64,000 nucleotides of DNA, taken from positions 68,599,955-68,663,954 of the forward strand of contig CM055097.1 of NCBI GenBank assembly GCA_029204225.1. Direction: 5' to 3'. Numbering within the stretch: the first letter of the stretch is position 1; every line of letters starts with the position of its first letter. Under the pieces are notes generated by a model. It was not told where the DNA came from and ran no database searches. It saw nothing but the letters and a program-made list of their open reading frames with translations. The position numbers and the translations under genes were made by a program. The DNA comes from Diphasiastrum complanatum. Its lineage: Eukaryota; Streptophyta; Lycopodiopsida; Lycopodiales; Lycopodiaceae. This document shows, one piece after another, positions 23,850-35,812 of the stretch.

Positions 23850-24211
23850 GGGTGGTTTCACATAGGAGGGGGTAAGTGGCAGTGGACCCCAATACTATCT
23901 TCCCATTGGTTGAGGCCACTTTAAGTGGCCCTCACCATTCACACAAGTTGCTACTTATCCCTAGGTGGCAAAAATAATGCTTACAGCAGGTAAGTGCCCA
24001 TGTTTGGGGGAGGTTCCCAAGTATGTTCACTTACTCCCCAATAAGTGGTGGGACTACAATGCCTAATCCCATAAGATACCTTTCTACATTGTCCAGATTT
24101 TATTTGAGGCTACTTGAAGTTCCCTCCTATGTGAAAACTACTACTACTCTGTGGGATTTACTCATGAGAGGATTTGAAATGGAGTTGAGTCCTGTGTGTG
24201 AAAACACCCCA
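23850..24211. repeat. MITE with about 20-bp terminal inverted repeats
   Basis: The left end GGGTGGTTTCACATAGGAGG pairs with the right end CCTGTGTGTGAAAACACCCC as its imperfect reverse complement. An internal CCCTCCTATGTGAAA at about 24121 gives a second inverted match. The element is about 360 bp and has no coding capacity. The flanks (TTAA left, AAGT right) show no certain target-site duplication. Bases 24212-25170 hold no recognised feature. Confidence 0.6.
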
Positions 24212-25177
24212 AGTATAGTTTACATCACAAATGCCATGCCAAGGAAAAACATGCTCTACATGTCAACAGGCCAAGGAGCAAGCTCTAAATGTCAACAAAG
24301 GAGAAACTGAAATTCGAGGATGTCCAGGCATGAGCACAACTCCAACTCCACTACAACAAAAGAGACGCATGTCAAATTTCAACATTGGCTCTTGATTAGA
24401 AACGACAACACGTTTAAAAACCTAGAATTTAAAATCATTCTTAAACATCAGTTTATTTTTTGGCAACCTTGGTAAATTTCATTTGGAAAATGTTCGAGGT
24501 AATGTGAAATGAAACACATACAAATCATAATAATCAATCATCTTAATCTAAAACTATCACAAAGAATTTAAAAACACTTGCTTTTGCAATGCTAATAATT
24601 CTCTTAACAATAATCCTCAAAAACCATCAGGCGAGGAAACTTTTGATTTTGATAAAAAAATATGCCTTCTTCTATGACATAACAAGTTGAAGGAGAAAGG
24701 CCTAGTTTGTGGCATGGACTAGATCACTTTAATAATCTCTCAATGTAACAGGGCATGCTACTCAATGTCTTCTATGCTGCAATACCTTTAATGTGTGTAC
24801 CTGTTTATCTTGCATTTGGTTCACAGTCTCACTTCAATCAAAAGTAGACTGTTTATGGAACAAGTACTGGTTCATTGATACAGATTCAATCCAACTGGCA
24901 ATGCATTACATGATACACATGGAATTGTGATGTCCCCCTAACCTTATCTAAGCCAAAATCCGCTGAGTCGATAAGGATCAAGTCTAACACAAACTAAAAA
25001 GAATGCAGCACCTTGAACACAATATGTGAATTCATTGAGAAAAAAATGGATCCTCAAATGATGGCGACTGCTAGGTGCAACTCGCATAGCAAAAGGTTGC
25101 ACCTGTGACTCGTAGCATCCAGTTGTTTCATGAGCAAAGAAATAAATATGAGGGTGAGATTAAGGTTGCATCGGTGG

Positions 25178-25740
25178 CTAACTTGGAGCTGGAGTTGATG
25201 CAGACTCGTGGGGAAGGTTTGTTGGGGGCATTTCAGATTGCTGCGGCGGAGGTGTGTTAGGTCTCTGTGAATTCACAGGAGGTCGTCTAAAATTCTCTAT
25301 TGGGCCTGGCCTTAATGGCGAGGACAATCTTGGTCGAGGATCTACAGCATGGTAGTCCTGAAGCCTGCTTTCTTCAAATTCCACAAAGTCTTGTTCGTCA
25401 CGTTCATAGCCTTGAAATGGACTTCTTAGCTGTCTTAGTTGATCCTCAGCCAATCTGTAAAATCCCTGCAGCGACAAGCTCTTGTTAAACATTGGTTCTC
25501 CATCACAATTCCCATACATGCGTTGGCATACTTAGATATACTGCAACGCATAATCCAGAAGGCCTTGCAAGGTTTTGGTTTTGGCATTTCATCTTGTTAA
25601 AGGCTTGCTCTTGCTACAGCTTAACCCTAAGGCTGCAACCAGCACCAGCCTTTCTTGTCAGGAACTTTGCAGGGGTGTTCTTCCTGTACTTACAAACTAA
25701 GAAACCAATGCTAGATGGATTCCACGAATTTGACTAAGGT
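25178..25740 (-). CDS. Possible terminal exon(s) of an unidentified gene
   Basis: The frame 25519-25178 ends in a natural stop. It encodes a charged then Pro-rich tail: FYRLAEDQLRQLRSPFQGYE, then DEQDFVEFEESRLQDYH, then repeated Pro/Ser. The same frame extends upstream through one stop (LLDYALQYI, stop, VCQRMYGNCDGEP). A splice-acceptor-like CTGCAG precedes GGATTTTACAG. In another frame 25725-25590 reads IGFLVCKYRKNTPAKFLTRK. Composition and GC content differ from the nearby repeats, so this looks like genic DNA. The protein is unidentified, and it may be a decayed gene because stops interrupt it. Confidence 0.35.
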
Positions 25741-26239
25741 AACCAGATTGACGTTAGGCACAGAATGCGAAACTTGAATGTCCCAAGTGAAAGGTCACTA
25801 ACAAACAAGTGAAATGGCCAGAACTTGTGAATGGCACCTTATGAACAAAATCCCTAGACATTTAAAGTTTATTTATGTTGTGTGTCCCTCCCATATCAAA
25901 AAACGAATTGAACTCCAAATGTCCACAATGCCAATCATCGCAATATATAGATGATGTGCAAGGGCTAAAGGTTCCTAGAATGGTGTTGCATCACTTTTTG
26001 ATTATTCACAATTGCAACAATATTTTGTTTTGAGTCTTTGGCAAAACCAATGAATAAAGCTCTTGCAGTGGTTGCTTCTGATTATAGATATGTACTCATT
26101 TTGCCGTGGTCAAAGTTGAAGCATCCTATAGGCAATGATAAAAATTTATGTTTGTCAACAGCAATATCTTTGCAACTGAACAGTTTCATGCCCAAAACAA
26201 AATTCTCTGTTACAAAAGAAAATTGAGTCTGGCCGAAAT

Positions 26240-27843
26240 GCTATTGATGCGTGCACTTTACATTTGGGCATTAGGTTTTTCACAAAAAAATTCGATGTCC
26301 TGCCGGGTGCGTTCTTTATATTTTCTAAAGCACATATGCTTTCAATCTGATGGCCAACTTATTGGTAAACGACTTGGCATACTTTGTATCCTCCATGGAT
26401 CAACTTGACTGCTAAATGAGTCCTAAAGGTATTCTTCTGCTAAACGAGCAGCTTCATCTCCACTGACTTCTCTCAAAGTCTACAAATATAAGAAAACGAC
26501 ACTTCTGAAACGCGTACAAATTCCTAGAGAATACATAATATACCTGTTCAGACTCAAGGTCAGCATTGCTCTCTCAATCAGGCACAAATTCATCCTAGCC
26601 TTCATCGCAGGTGAAGGCCCTGGTTTCAATAATAGATCCGTGACTCCGTGAGTTACCTTATTCCTTATTCTAGACCTGAATGCAGTGCAAAGACAAAATC
26701 CCAAATTTTCCTTCCTTATTGGATACAGTCGCACTGCGACCACCTTACACAAGAGATCAACAACAAAATTCTGTAGTTGTTATTGAGCCCCATAATTGTG
26801 ACTGGTCGTGAATAGAACGTTCAGATAGCCCTCTTCGGGCAATATCTTTCTGCTCCTCGGGTTTCCTACCAAGCGATGCAGATCGAAGTCGACGTAAGGC
26901 TCTTCAAGCAGATTGTCCCTACGGTCTTCCTAAGCGAGAGCTATATGCCTCTAGTTATACTCATTCCTCGCCTCATAATACGTACACAGCTATTTTTACA
27001 TAAATAAGCACTTTTTGTCTTGCATGTCCTCATTGTGGGGCTGATTCGAGTCGAACTCCAAGCCTCGAGGAAAGGACAAGGGGCTTTCTCCAGTACGCTT
27101 ATTGACATGATGAATGCCAACTCTAAATAAGATAAGTAAGCTGTTAGATGCTGCTGGATAAAATTATTTTGTGTCTATAGGAACTTCATTCTTATAATCA
27201 GAGGCTAAGGACATGGCAAAAGGCTCGCTATAGCATTTCTGCGTGTGAGATCAAACTGAGTAACTCGGGAGGACCTCATATTTCCCAAAAAACACATGCT
27301 TCGGCAAAATTTCCAAGAGCAATTCTCTCATCTCTGAAAGTTTCACCGACTTCTATTCAGAGGCACAGAAGGAGATCCATTTCGACAAATGAACATAAGT
27401 CAAAATGGAAAGGCAAGATTATTGAGAGGAAGCGCAGATTCTTATAAAAACTGTCCAAAATTAGTTTAAGGAGAACAGAACTTCTTATTACATATGAAGC
27501 TGATCAATTTATTGCCGTCTGTGTAGAGAGCAACCAGGTGGCGTATCTAATAGTCTCCACATTCTTTCAGGAACTTGTAAGATGTCATGCCTCGCATTCT
27601 TGCAACGAGAAGTTAACATCGTACAGAAGAAGAGGAGAACTCACGTACCACGGGGCTATTTTGATGTTGCGAATGGCCGGCGGATAATACGAGTGAAGCA
27701 GCCATACAAGAAATGTAGAACAGCAAAGATCGCCACGGATACATGAACTTTCGTGCAGGTAAACCTCTCCGCGATTGTTGTCTCGTTTTAACATCGACAA
27801 AACACGATTGCTGACTACATAGAGAGAGTTTCGGACTGAGCAA
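26240..27843 (-). other. Possible 5' exons of the same unidentified locus
   Basis: The most gene-like piece is 27843-27648: a basic, Ser-rich start followed by a hydrophobic segment (SLLFYISCMAASLVLSAG), as in a signal or transit-plus-membrane region, then a consensus donor GTACGTGAG after codons for QNSPV. Further down are stretches such as KLSEMRELLLEILPKHVFF (about 27340), EDRRDNLLEEPYVDFDLHRL followed by NPRSRKILPEEGYLNVLF (about 26900-26800) and LREVSGDEAARLAEEYL (about 26440). They are separated by stops, so intron positions or decay cannot be settled. I do not recognise the family. Confidence 0.3.
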
Positions 27844-28241
27844 CTTCAGAAAATGGTTTCATCGAAGATTCCATGAAGATCCAAATAAAATCCACTCAGA
27901 AGTTACAAATCTAAAATTCTGTAAGACAAGTATCCAAGATGAGTTTCATCCAGCAATATACATAAAATCAAGTACAATCCAATGCCGTTAATCCTTTTCG
28001 CTTCCATACATGCATCCAAATTAGCATGCAATCATCTCTATATGAAAAGAAGAGATAAGCAAAACATAAAGCATCCGGAAGACATATTAAAAGAACCGGC
28101 CAGAACTTGAGAGGGACGTTATTATAGTTACGGATCGCAAGATAATGAACAATTACAGATATCTATATCTGTGTTGATTGAAAATTATCCAAAAAACATG
28201 AAAACAATTACTCATAATCAGAACACTTTGCAAACAAAAAA

Positions 28242-28562
28242 AACACAAGAATCGTTCGTCCTGACTCCTCATGCATCTCCGATTTTCGTTTGCTGAAATG
28301 AAGCAGCATCATTAGCGGCTCCTCTTTGGAGCACTCAAAGCTACAAAAGAACAATGACATCAGTTTAAATTTTTCATTCCAAAAACACGAAGCCACGAAA
28401 AAGAACACAAGAATCGTCCTGACTCCTCATGCATCTCCGATTTTCGTTTGCTGAAATGAAGCAGCATCATTAGCAGCTCCTCTTTGGAGCACTCAAAGCT
28501 ACTAAAGAACAATGAAATCAGATCATATTTTTCATTCCAAAAACACGAAGCGACGAAGAAGT
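28242..28562. repeat. 160-bp tandem duplication upstream of the 25-28 kb locus
   Basis: Copy 1 (28242-28403) and copy 2 (28404-28562) share AACACAAGAATCG, CCTGACTCCTCATGCATCTC and ATTCCAAAAACACGAAGC in the same order with few differences. It lies between the putative minus-strand gene and its candidate promoter, in what would be a 5' leader or promoter-proximal position. Confidence 0.9.
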
Positions 28563-28729
28563 CTGACAGAATCAGAAAAAAAGAAACAGAAATGGATCAA
28601 CAGCATCAAAGATCGTCCGATCATCGCCATCAAGAAAAGCAAGGAACGTCCATCAACAAGAAGTAAAAGAAAAGCAAGAACAAAGAACGAGATTTCGCCG
28701 GGAATTAGTACCTCACACCTCATCACTTG

Positions 28730-29080
28730 GATTACTGCCGCGTGGCTGGATCTCCACGTGGAGTATTTTTCATCGTCAGAATACCGCAACGTGGCAGAAT
28801 CTGAGGTGAATGACGAGATCCAACGGCCATCAGGATCTCAAACGTAGCGTACGATGAAGAGACGAGGAAACGCTTCCGTTAAGGATTGGGATTGGCTGAA
28901 ATCGCCGAGAAGCAAAACAGCGAAGCTCCATGGCAGCGAATAGGATTCTGACACGTGGAAAAGGGATTAAAAGCTATTAAAAAAAATAGTACTATTTTTT
29001 CCTTTTGGGAGGGAGGCAGCGCGGCAGCGCAACCATAAAGGAAGTGGCGTGGCGTGGAAATGGGGCTCCGCTGTGACGTG
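28730..29080 (-). promoter_or_regulatory. ACGTG-box cluster, candidate promoter
   Basis: A GC-richer segment holds CCACGTGG (28754-28761), AACGTGG (about 28789), ACACGTGG (28951-28958) and TGACGTG (about 29073), plus CGTGG variants. ACGTG cores are bZIP/bHLH binding sites (G-box or ABRE) in plants. The minus-strand locus starting near 27.8 kb is the nearest candidate target. Activity is inferred. Confidence 0.45.
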
Positions 29081-29148
29081 CTTTTTCAGGCAATTCATGG
29101 AAGTGCATTAATTGCTGCCATTAATTACCACCCCATCCCACCCCACAA

Positions 29149-29172
29149 ACCCCCCCCCCCCCCCCCCCCCCC
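29149..29172. repeat. Poly-C tract
   Basis: An uninterrupted run of more than 20 C residues, which may be a length-uncertain assembly position. Confidence 0.9.
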
Positions 29173-29249
29173 GAAAGGAACGTTTCTGTCGGTTGCCCTT
29201 TTTAGTTTTCCAGCCTTTTACAATTGGAACTTGGATGGCACCCTCATAG

Positions 29250-29570
29250 TTGATTGGGTTAGTAGGGCTCTCTATCTTTGCCCTTTTGGAGGCTCACCTC
29301 GTGTCTTCACCTTTTCATTGGGTACATGGAAAGAGGTGGGGTGAATGGGTTTTCAATCCTCTCCTCTAATTGGTGGAGAGACTATCTCATCTTAACCTAT
29401 GAAGCCCAGAGGAGCCAAAATCTAAGATGTTGTAAACCCATTCACTCCCAAGGGGTTGAGAGCTTCCGCGTGTTGCATACTATGGGTTTTTCTTTTAACC
29501 CCCTTTAACCCATGTTGACGACATCTTTAAGGGGTGAATGAGCTACATGTAAAGAGGCTCTAATAAGCTT
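29250..29570. repeat. MITE-like inverted-repeat segment
   Basis: GGGGTGAATGGGTTTT (about 29339) pairs with AAACCCATTCACTCCC (about 29436), and a third copy AAGGGGTGAATGAG lies at about 29530. The outer ends (GGGCTCTCTATC left, GAGGCTCTAATA right) are weakly inverted. No coding capacity. Confidence 0.4.
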
Positions 29571-29917
29571 TATGCCTTAACCACGAAGGGCCTCTTGCCA
29601 AATGTCTTGCCATATTGTCAAACGGCTTTCTTGATTGATGTGCCCACTAGCATTGTAACTTCATTTGCACCCATTGTAAACAGTGTACATGAATGTGAAC
29701 TCTACCTACGGTCACTTTGCACAATGTAACTTGTATACACGATCTATAACTAGCATGTTGTCATATACAAAAATGCCTTCAAGTTTTTGTGAATGTTTGA
29801 AATGAGGAAAGATCTTTGAGTAATATTGAATGAAAGATGATAAATAATTTTGCAAGACAAAATTGTCTTAGGAATGTTGCATGGTAGTTGACATCTTTTC
29901 TCATCTCAAAGTCTAAA

Positions 29918-30129
29918 GTTTGATTCAAATTGTTGCACGCAAATAGGTGATGACAAGATTTCAAAATGTCCCTATGAATAATTCATTGAATAATTTCATG
30001 AATGCAATCTACAACCTGATTTTGTTTGATTCAAATTGTTGCACGCAAATAGGTGATGACAAGATTTCAAAATGTCCCTATGAATAATTCATTGAATAAT
30101 TTCATGAATGCAATCTACAACCTGATTTT
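29918..30129. repeat. Perfect 106-bp tandem duplication
   Basis: The unit starting GTTTGATTCAAATTGTTGCA and ending CTACAACCTGATTTT is present twice with no difference seen, so it is recent or an assembly artefact. Bases 30140-30880 hold nothing else recognised. Confidence 0.95.
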
Positions 30130-30879
30130 GTTGGTGACTTAATCTAGTATTTGATTGATTATGATTCATTATATCAATTTATGAGACTTGTTTAGCTTCA
30201 ACCTGGTTTGATAAAGAAGATAATGAATGCAAGATTGATAAATTCTAGTGATATCATAAATTCAATGTCAAGATCTTATATTATTAAGCAGTGCTTCGCA
30301 ATATATAAGTATGAAATCTAACATAATGTGCTTGTAATTTACATGTGTTTGGATTCTGCATTTTGTGAAATGATTTTTTTTGGAGAGCGATTAGACCCAT
30401 ATATGTAAGCTATGGAATTTGTGCTTACTGTGGCTTGTCATTTATGGCCCATTTGAGAATTATGTGGAGTCTTAATCTCCTTGAAATATCATTCATCATA
30501 ACACTCAACAATTACATCTCATGATGCAAACATCAAACAATGCTTGTATCAAAAACTAGAATGTCAAGACTTAAAAAACATATGAATGTCTCTTGATTGT
30601 AAACATCATTCAAAACTAATTGTACTTGCAAATGGTGGATTATACGAACCATAAAGCTTTTGTTTTACTAAAATGTTGTACGTTAAGTCCCTTGTTAATA
30701 ACTAGCTTCATTGGCCATATTTGATGACATCTTCATGGAATGAATAGTAATGCTATTAGGTGTGAAAACTTGGAAGCATTATCTTCTTATAGTCAAGGTT
30801 GCATTCATGTTAATAATTTATGATTTCACTTCATAATTCTAATAATTCATGTGATAGTGGTAAGCTATCATGATGATTT

Positions 30880-31380
30880 TCTAGCATGTCTGTCATGTGC
30901 TGCATGTAATTAGTCCATGAGCTTACTAATGAATTGCCAAATATAGCCATGGAGCTAAATTAGACTAGAATTAGTCATTAGGGTTGTTAATAAAGAGGCT
31001 CGAACAACCTCGCTATGTTTGTGAATAGCGGACTTGCAATAATGGTTGTAAGGCCCAAAAAATAAGGTCCCAAACTTAGAGTAGAGGCACAAATGACCAC
31101 TATAAATAGCTGAGGTCGTGCTGAATTTGGAGGCCTTTTTTGTTTTTGAAATTTGGTTTTTAAGAGATCTTGGAGCTTCTCTTTGAGAGCTTTCTTGATG
31201 GGAATGGTGGTTCATGTGCCTACAATCGCATGAGAGCTTAGATCATGCTCTAGCAATAGGCCCTATCTTATGAATGATCATTTATGATAAATAAAGAATC
31301 CTCACTTTGGTGAAGGCTTGCTATCTTTGTCTATCTTCTTGATTTTTGACTAGTTTTCTTGATTTCTTGTATTTCCATTG
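30880..31380 (+). mobile_element. LTR-like copy 1, inverted partner at 38 kb
   Basis: Blocks such as ATATAGCCATGGAGCTAA, GTTGTTAATAAAG, GGTTGTAAGGCCCAA, GACCACTATAAATAG (a TATA-like box near 31105) and CATGAGAGCTTAGATCATGC recur in the same order on the opposite strand at 38350-37895. Size, TATA box and absence of genes suggest an LTR, probably solo or truncated. Confidence 0.6.
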
Positions 31381-31559
31381 TAATTTGATGTTCATAAGAA
31401 TGTGAGTTTGAGCATAAGAATGTGTATATTACAGATCATTTTACATTGAAATCACTCTTTTTATTCATTTTGCAATGATTTAAACATTTTTTTAGATATG
31501 AGCATATCTGTGTATAACAAAGCTTCTCGTGGTCTTTCATATTGCCTTGTTATTTACAA

Positions 31560-31930
31560 ATTCAATCAAAATTGAGAACTGACAATCAAAATTCACAATT
31601 TAATAATTGTCGTTCACAATAGTAGTCACAAATTTCACAATGTAAAACTCAAAAATTGAAGCTAGATATTCACGTGATGTTTTCACATAATCATGGTTCA
31701 AAACTTAGGTCAATATTAGTACTCAGATAAGTAGCTACAAATTTACATAATCTAGTAGTAAAGATCACAATTTTGTATTCATGACTCAGTATTTGCTATT
31801 TCATGGTTAATTTTCACAAAAGTAAAAACACTTTTCACAATTAGATACTCACAACAATGATATTCACAAAAGTAGTCACACAATTCATAATGCATTATTC
31901 ACAAAATCACGCAATATTGACAAAAATGAT
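31560..31930. repeat. Array of scattered TTCACAA motifs
   Basis: Seven exact TTCACAA motifs, plus several TCACAA variants, lie at irregular short spacing in one orientation. This is reminiscent of subterminal repeats where transposases of CACTA-type elements bind. No terminal sequence or transposase was found. Confidence 0.45.
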
Positions 31931-32400
31931 CACGAAACGCATGATTGTGAAATTTTAAAAATCATAAGTCTAATAACGTCCTTACTTTTCATTTTTAACA
32001 TCACTTTAATAGTTTTACCAATGTTTGAACATTGTTGTATAAACATCATTGTCCAACATTGGATGTTATCAAAGTTAACATCACCAAATGAAATAAAATC
32101 GTTGCTAAAAGTGTTGCAACTCAGACACAATATCATCGTCTCTACCAACCATTTTTCCATCACTATAAAGAAGTAACAACGATGCAATGCCCAAGCACAT
32201 GATAGAAAAACAACGTTACTATTTTTTAAGACCTTATAAAACGTCATCAAACAATGTTACGATTTTTTCTTCATTAATGGAATGGTCAAGTGCAAACCAA
32301 TGTACATCATTGGGAAACCATTGCTAGTATAGTAACATTTTTAGAACATCACTAAACAATTATTAAAACATATTGTGGTGACTCTTGTGGATGTCCTTTT
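31930..32400. repeat. AACATCA-rich repeat segment
   Basis: Repeated AACATCACT, AACATCATTG and CAACGATG-type words follow the TTCACAA array. The long minus-strand frame at 32250-31930 looks like a by-product of this repetition and shows no domain. Confidence 0.35.
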
Positions 32401-32764
32401 GTGATGGTTGGTCAATATGTCAGTCAATCAACATTAATTCTAATTGAGCCTTTGTTAACAATAGAGTTGTTTTCATCACAATTTTTTGTGCGTGCGCACA
32501 AAAGTGCATAAATAAATTATCTTCCTCTTTTTTCATGCATGACTACGCCTATCAATTTCGAACAAAACAATAGTGATAGAAATCGCATTCGATCTTATAG
32601 TAACTAACTTCGAAATCATTAGTACCACAATGATTACGTAGCCAAACATTAATCATCGAAACATCAAACAAATAATTTGTCGAGAAACACTAGACAAATA
32701 ATTAGTCGCGAAGAACTACAGAAACGCATACATTCTGAGACGAAGCTAAACGCAATAAGAGATA

Positions 32765-32925
32765 ATTCCCCATTGCTTCTCGAACAAAGCTTTATTGAGT
32801 GGCTTCGTAAAGATATCAGCTGCCATTTCCTCTGTGGGTATGAAGATTGTCTTCAGTATCTTCTTCTCGACTAAGTCCCGAATCACATGATATTTGATAG
32901 CTATGTGCTTCATTTTTTAGTGAAA
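32765..32925 (-). pseudogene. Copia RNase H C-terminal tail
   Basis: Minus-strand translation reads IAIKYHVIRDLVEKKILKT, then FIPTEEMAADIFTKPLNKAL. This is the hallmark end of copia pol (RDLVE, ADIFTKPL). Only about 50 codons remain. Confidence 0.88.
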
Positions 32926-33029
32926 TACAGGATCTTGCGCTTAATTCAGACTTACATTTTAGCTGCTCAAAAATAGCTTAGGCACACCATGTGCTATCTT
33001 TTCCATTTTTGGTACTCTCCTCTACTACT

Positions 33030-33130
33030 TTGTCCTCATCATCATTAGATTCATTGGAAGGTGCCGGCAACTATGTAGTTTGGAAATTCAAACTGAAGAA
33101 CAGTTTGATGGAAAAGGATTTGAAGATCTT
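33030..33130 (+). pseudogene. Copia gag N-terminal fragment
   Basis: GAGNYVVWKFKLKNSLMEKD resembles the start of copia gag (Tyr-x-x-Trp, Met-Glu-Lys-Asp). The frame to 33314 loses similarity after about 35 residues. Confidence 0.55.
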
Positions 33131-33393
33131 CAAGAATAATGAAATAAGTGTTGCCCATTCAAAGTTTCATCAACATGGTGAGACTATGATTATGGCAATC
33201 AAGGCATTGTCTCATTTTCTTGGAGGACATAATTTTAATAAGGTGCATAAAATAATTTTTGTAAAGAAAACCATTGCGGTTAAAATTTTAGGATATGGAC
33301 CAGTGAATATCTGAGTAAGCATGAAGCCTAACCCTAGCTTTGTCTATATGAGGGCATGTGACTCCATTTTGTAAATATTTTTGGTCATTTGTA

Positions 33394-33517
<124 letters not shown>

Positions 33518-33639
33518 TTTTCTCTTCCTACTTCCATTGTCTAAGGCCCTCTTATTTTCCTTGCAAGTGATTATTTTATGGATGTTGAATGCTTGTTTTG
33601 TTGTCCTTAATCATGCTATCATATTCAAGCTTAATTATT

Positions 33640-35185
33640 AGCACAAATATTTTTCACTCTTTGTTCATGAAACTAAATCCATAAGATTCATATTGAAATA
33701 AAATAAGTATTAGATCCAATTTACATGATAAGAAGATATCATTAAAATCCATAGGTAGGATTTTAATACATTGTTCACCTCGCTTGGGAAGATCAATTTC
33801 ACATTAGAGGAAAAAACGTACGCCAAAAGGGCCTTCTAATAAATGCCACATAGGAGAGAGAAAATCTTCAATTTTTAAAACTCCAATTGGATTTCTGGTT
33901 TGCCCGTGCAGCTATGGTAATGTAATACCCTATTATATGCATATATTTCTTGAATTATCGTTATGTGATGCAAAATTCCAATCAACCTACTCAATTGATG
34001 AAGATAAGCGCCGAATATGAAGAAGTATCTAATCCACACGACAATGACAAGTTAAGCAACGATATATCAAAGGAAAGTATATCCAAATAAATGAATCTAA
34101 AGGAAATGTCACTATCTGAAGGGTAGTTATGAAATGACATAATCCTTAAGAAGAAGGTCAGCCCTAAGAGAAGAATATTCTCGATGATTCAGATGATTCG
34201 CACCTCATGCAAGCGTTGCAACCTTCCACGTGCTTGCTTCTCTTTGGAGCAAAGTTGCATGACAAGGATGCCACCTAGGATTTGAACACTTGTATTCCTA
34301 TTGGATAGAATTAGTTAGTTAAATTAAATAAGAAGCAACATATCGGTTGCTAAAGAGTTGCACACTTTTGCACTCGCTCTCTATATGACTCCACACACGC
34401 TTCAATGTAATTACCAAGTTTTTCAGGGGAATTGAGAGAGAGTTGAGTCTTCAAGTTTTTCCTGCTCTTCGCTTTCATAAGCCATCTACTTGCTGAGTGC
34501 TTCTGTTTCTAACAGTTGGTAAGTCTCAACTGGTCAGATGCACCTTTGTTTGATAACTCCGGTCAAACAATTCTTTTGCTGTGATACTGTTGTAAGAGTA
34601 CAACCGTAAATTCATTGTTAAAGATTGTCTTAAAAGTCATTGGTTGTTTGATTGCATGTGTAATTGAACTAATCAATTGTTTAGAACTTAACTGTAATAA
34701 TGACGTTCGGAATCACTATTTCATTTGCACTGACAAAAATTCGTACTTACACATCCTAAAGTATATTATGTGTTGTTGTGGGTCGATACTCTGAATCTTG
34801 CTTATGGATACTGGTGCAATCTAGAATTGTGGTCGATCATTTTGGCTGAATGAGCGATGATTAGTTGTTGAGGACAGATTGTCAGATCACATCTAGTTTG
34901 TGTTGAGACGTTTGCAAGCTTCTCTATGTCGGTCTTACTGATGCAACAAAGTTATACTTGTTTGACAAACTTAATTAGGTGCACAAAATGATAAATCGTT
35001 CTGGCTGATAAGTCAAATGCTCTAATAAAAAATGAAATATGTTTATGGATGTACGCGCAATTGGCGAGGGCTGGCCACATAACTCCTAATAGATTCTGGA
35101 GTTTTCTCAAAAATGGTAACTCTCCAAGCTGGCTGCTCTCCCAATGCAGGTATTTTATCCAATTCCTTGTCGACCTCTATTTCAG
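33640..35185. other. Probable decayed LTR sequence, no gene
   Basis: Bases about 34250-34540 have LTR-like character (ACTCGCTCTCTATATGACTC, then a T-rich stretch), but no matching copy, primer site or coding region was found. The remainder is uncharacterised spacer. Confidence 0.25.
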
Positions 35186-35189
35186 AGTA

Positions 35190-35674
35190 ACATGCAATCC
35201 CAATAACAATCAAATCCAACAATTAGCAAAATCCAAAGAAAGCATGAGAGATGGAGGAAAAGTGATAGAGAGCAAGGACATTCATAAATCAATTTCACAA
35301 GAGAACCAATCTGCTTTATTGAAATGAAGAAATGAAACATCTGTAAGAACTCGAGTTGGTCCCTTCTTATAGTAGAGAGGAGGACCCTAGCCTCTGAATC
35401 CTATTGGTCCATTTCTGCCTCCCTAGATATTCAAATTTAAAAAAGAGTGGGAACCATCCAAATTGGAGGGAAACCCAACTTTACTCACTAACTTGACATT
35501 TAGGCCCTACGACATTAATAGTCCCGCAAAAAGGCCTAAAGTCCTTTTATTGACTTTCTAATTAATCAAATCTCTATGTGATCATCGGGTTGGACTTACA
35601 CACGCAGGGTGCCAAATCCCTCTCACTTATTAACTAGGGTTAGACTTGCCTTGGGATCCGCAAACCCTCCAACA
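35190..35674 (-). mobile_element. Solo or truncated LTR of the Gypsy-B family
   Basis: On the minus strand it starts TGTTGGAGGGTTTGCGG (35674) and matches the Gypsy-B 3' LTR from 12302 to about 12780, including GTAAGTCCAACC, TCCTCTCTACTATAAGAAGG and AATCCAACAATTAGC (opposite strand). No gypsy coding sequence flanks it. Most differences are C/T or G/A transitions. Confidence 0.85.
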
Positions 35675-35812
35675 CTTGTCGAAAAAATGCAAGATTTGAA
35701 AGTCTAGATATCCGAAGTATCGGAAAAGTGGCAGAAATGCATATTGGCCTAAATTGCCAATTAACCAAATCAAACTAGTTGATAATTTCTCACACTCCCT
35801 CTTCAACTAGCT

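Noticed and set aside
26240-27598. One intronless gene readable in a single frame of about 450 codons
   Set aside because: That frame contains about 16 stops, not clearly fewer than chance for this composition. Short convincing stretches are noted, but a single ORF is not supported.
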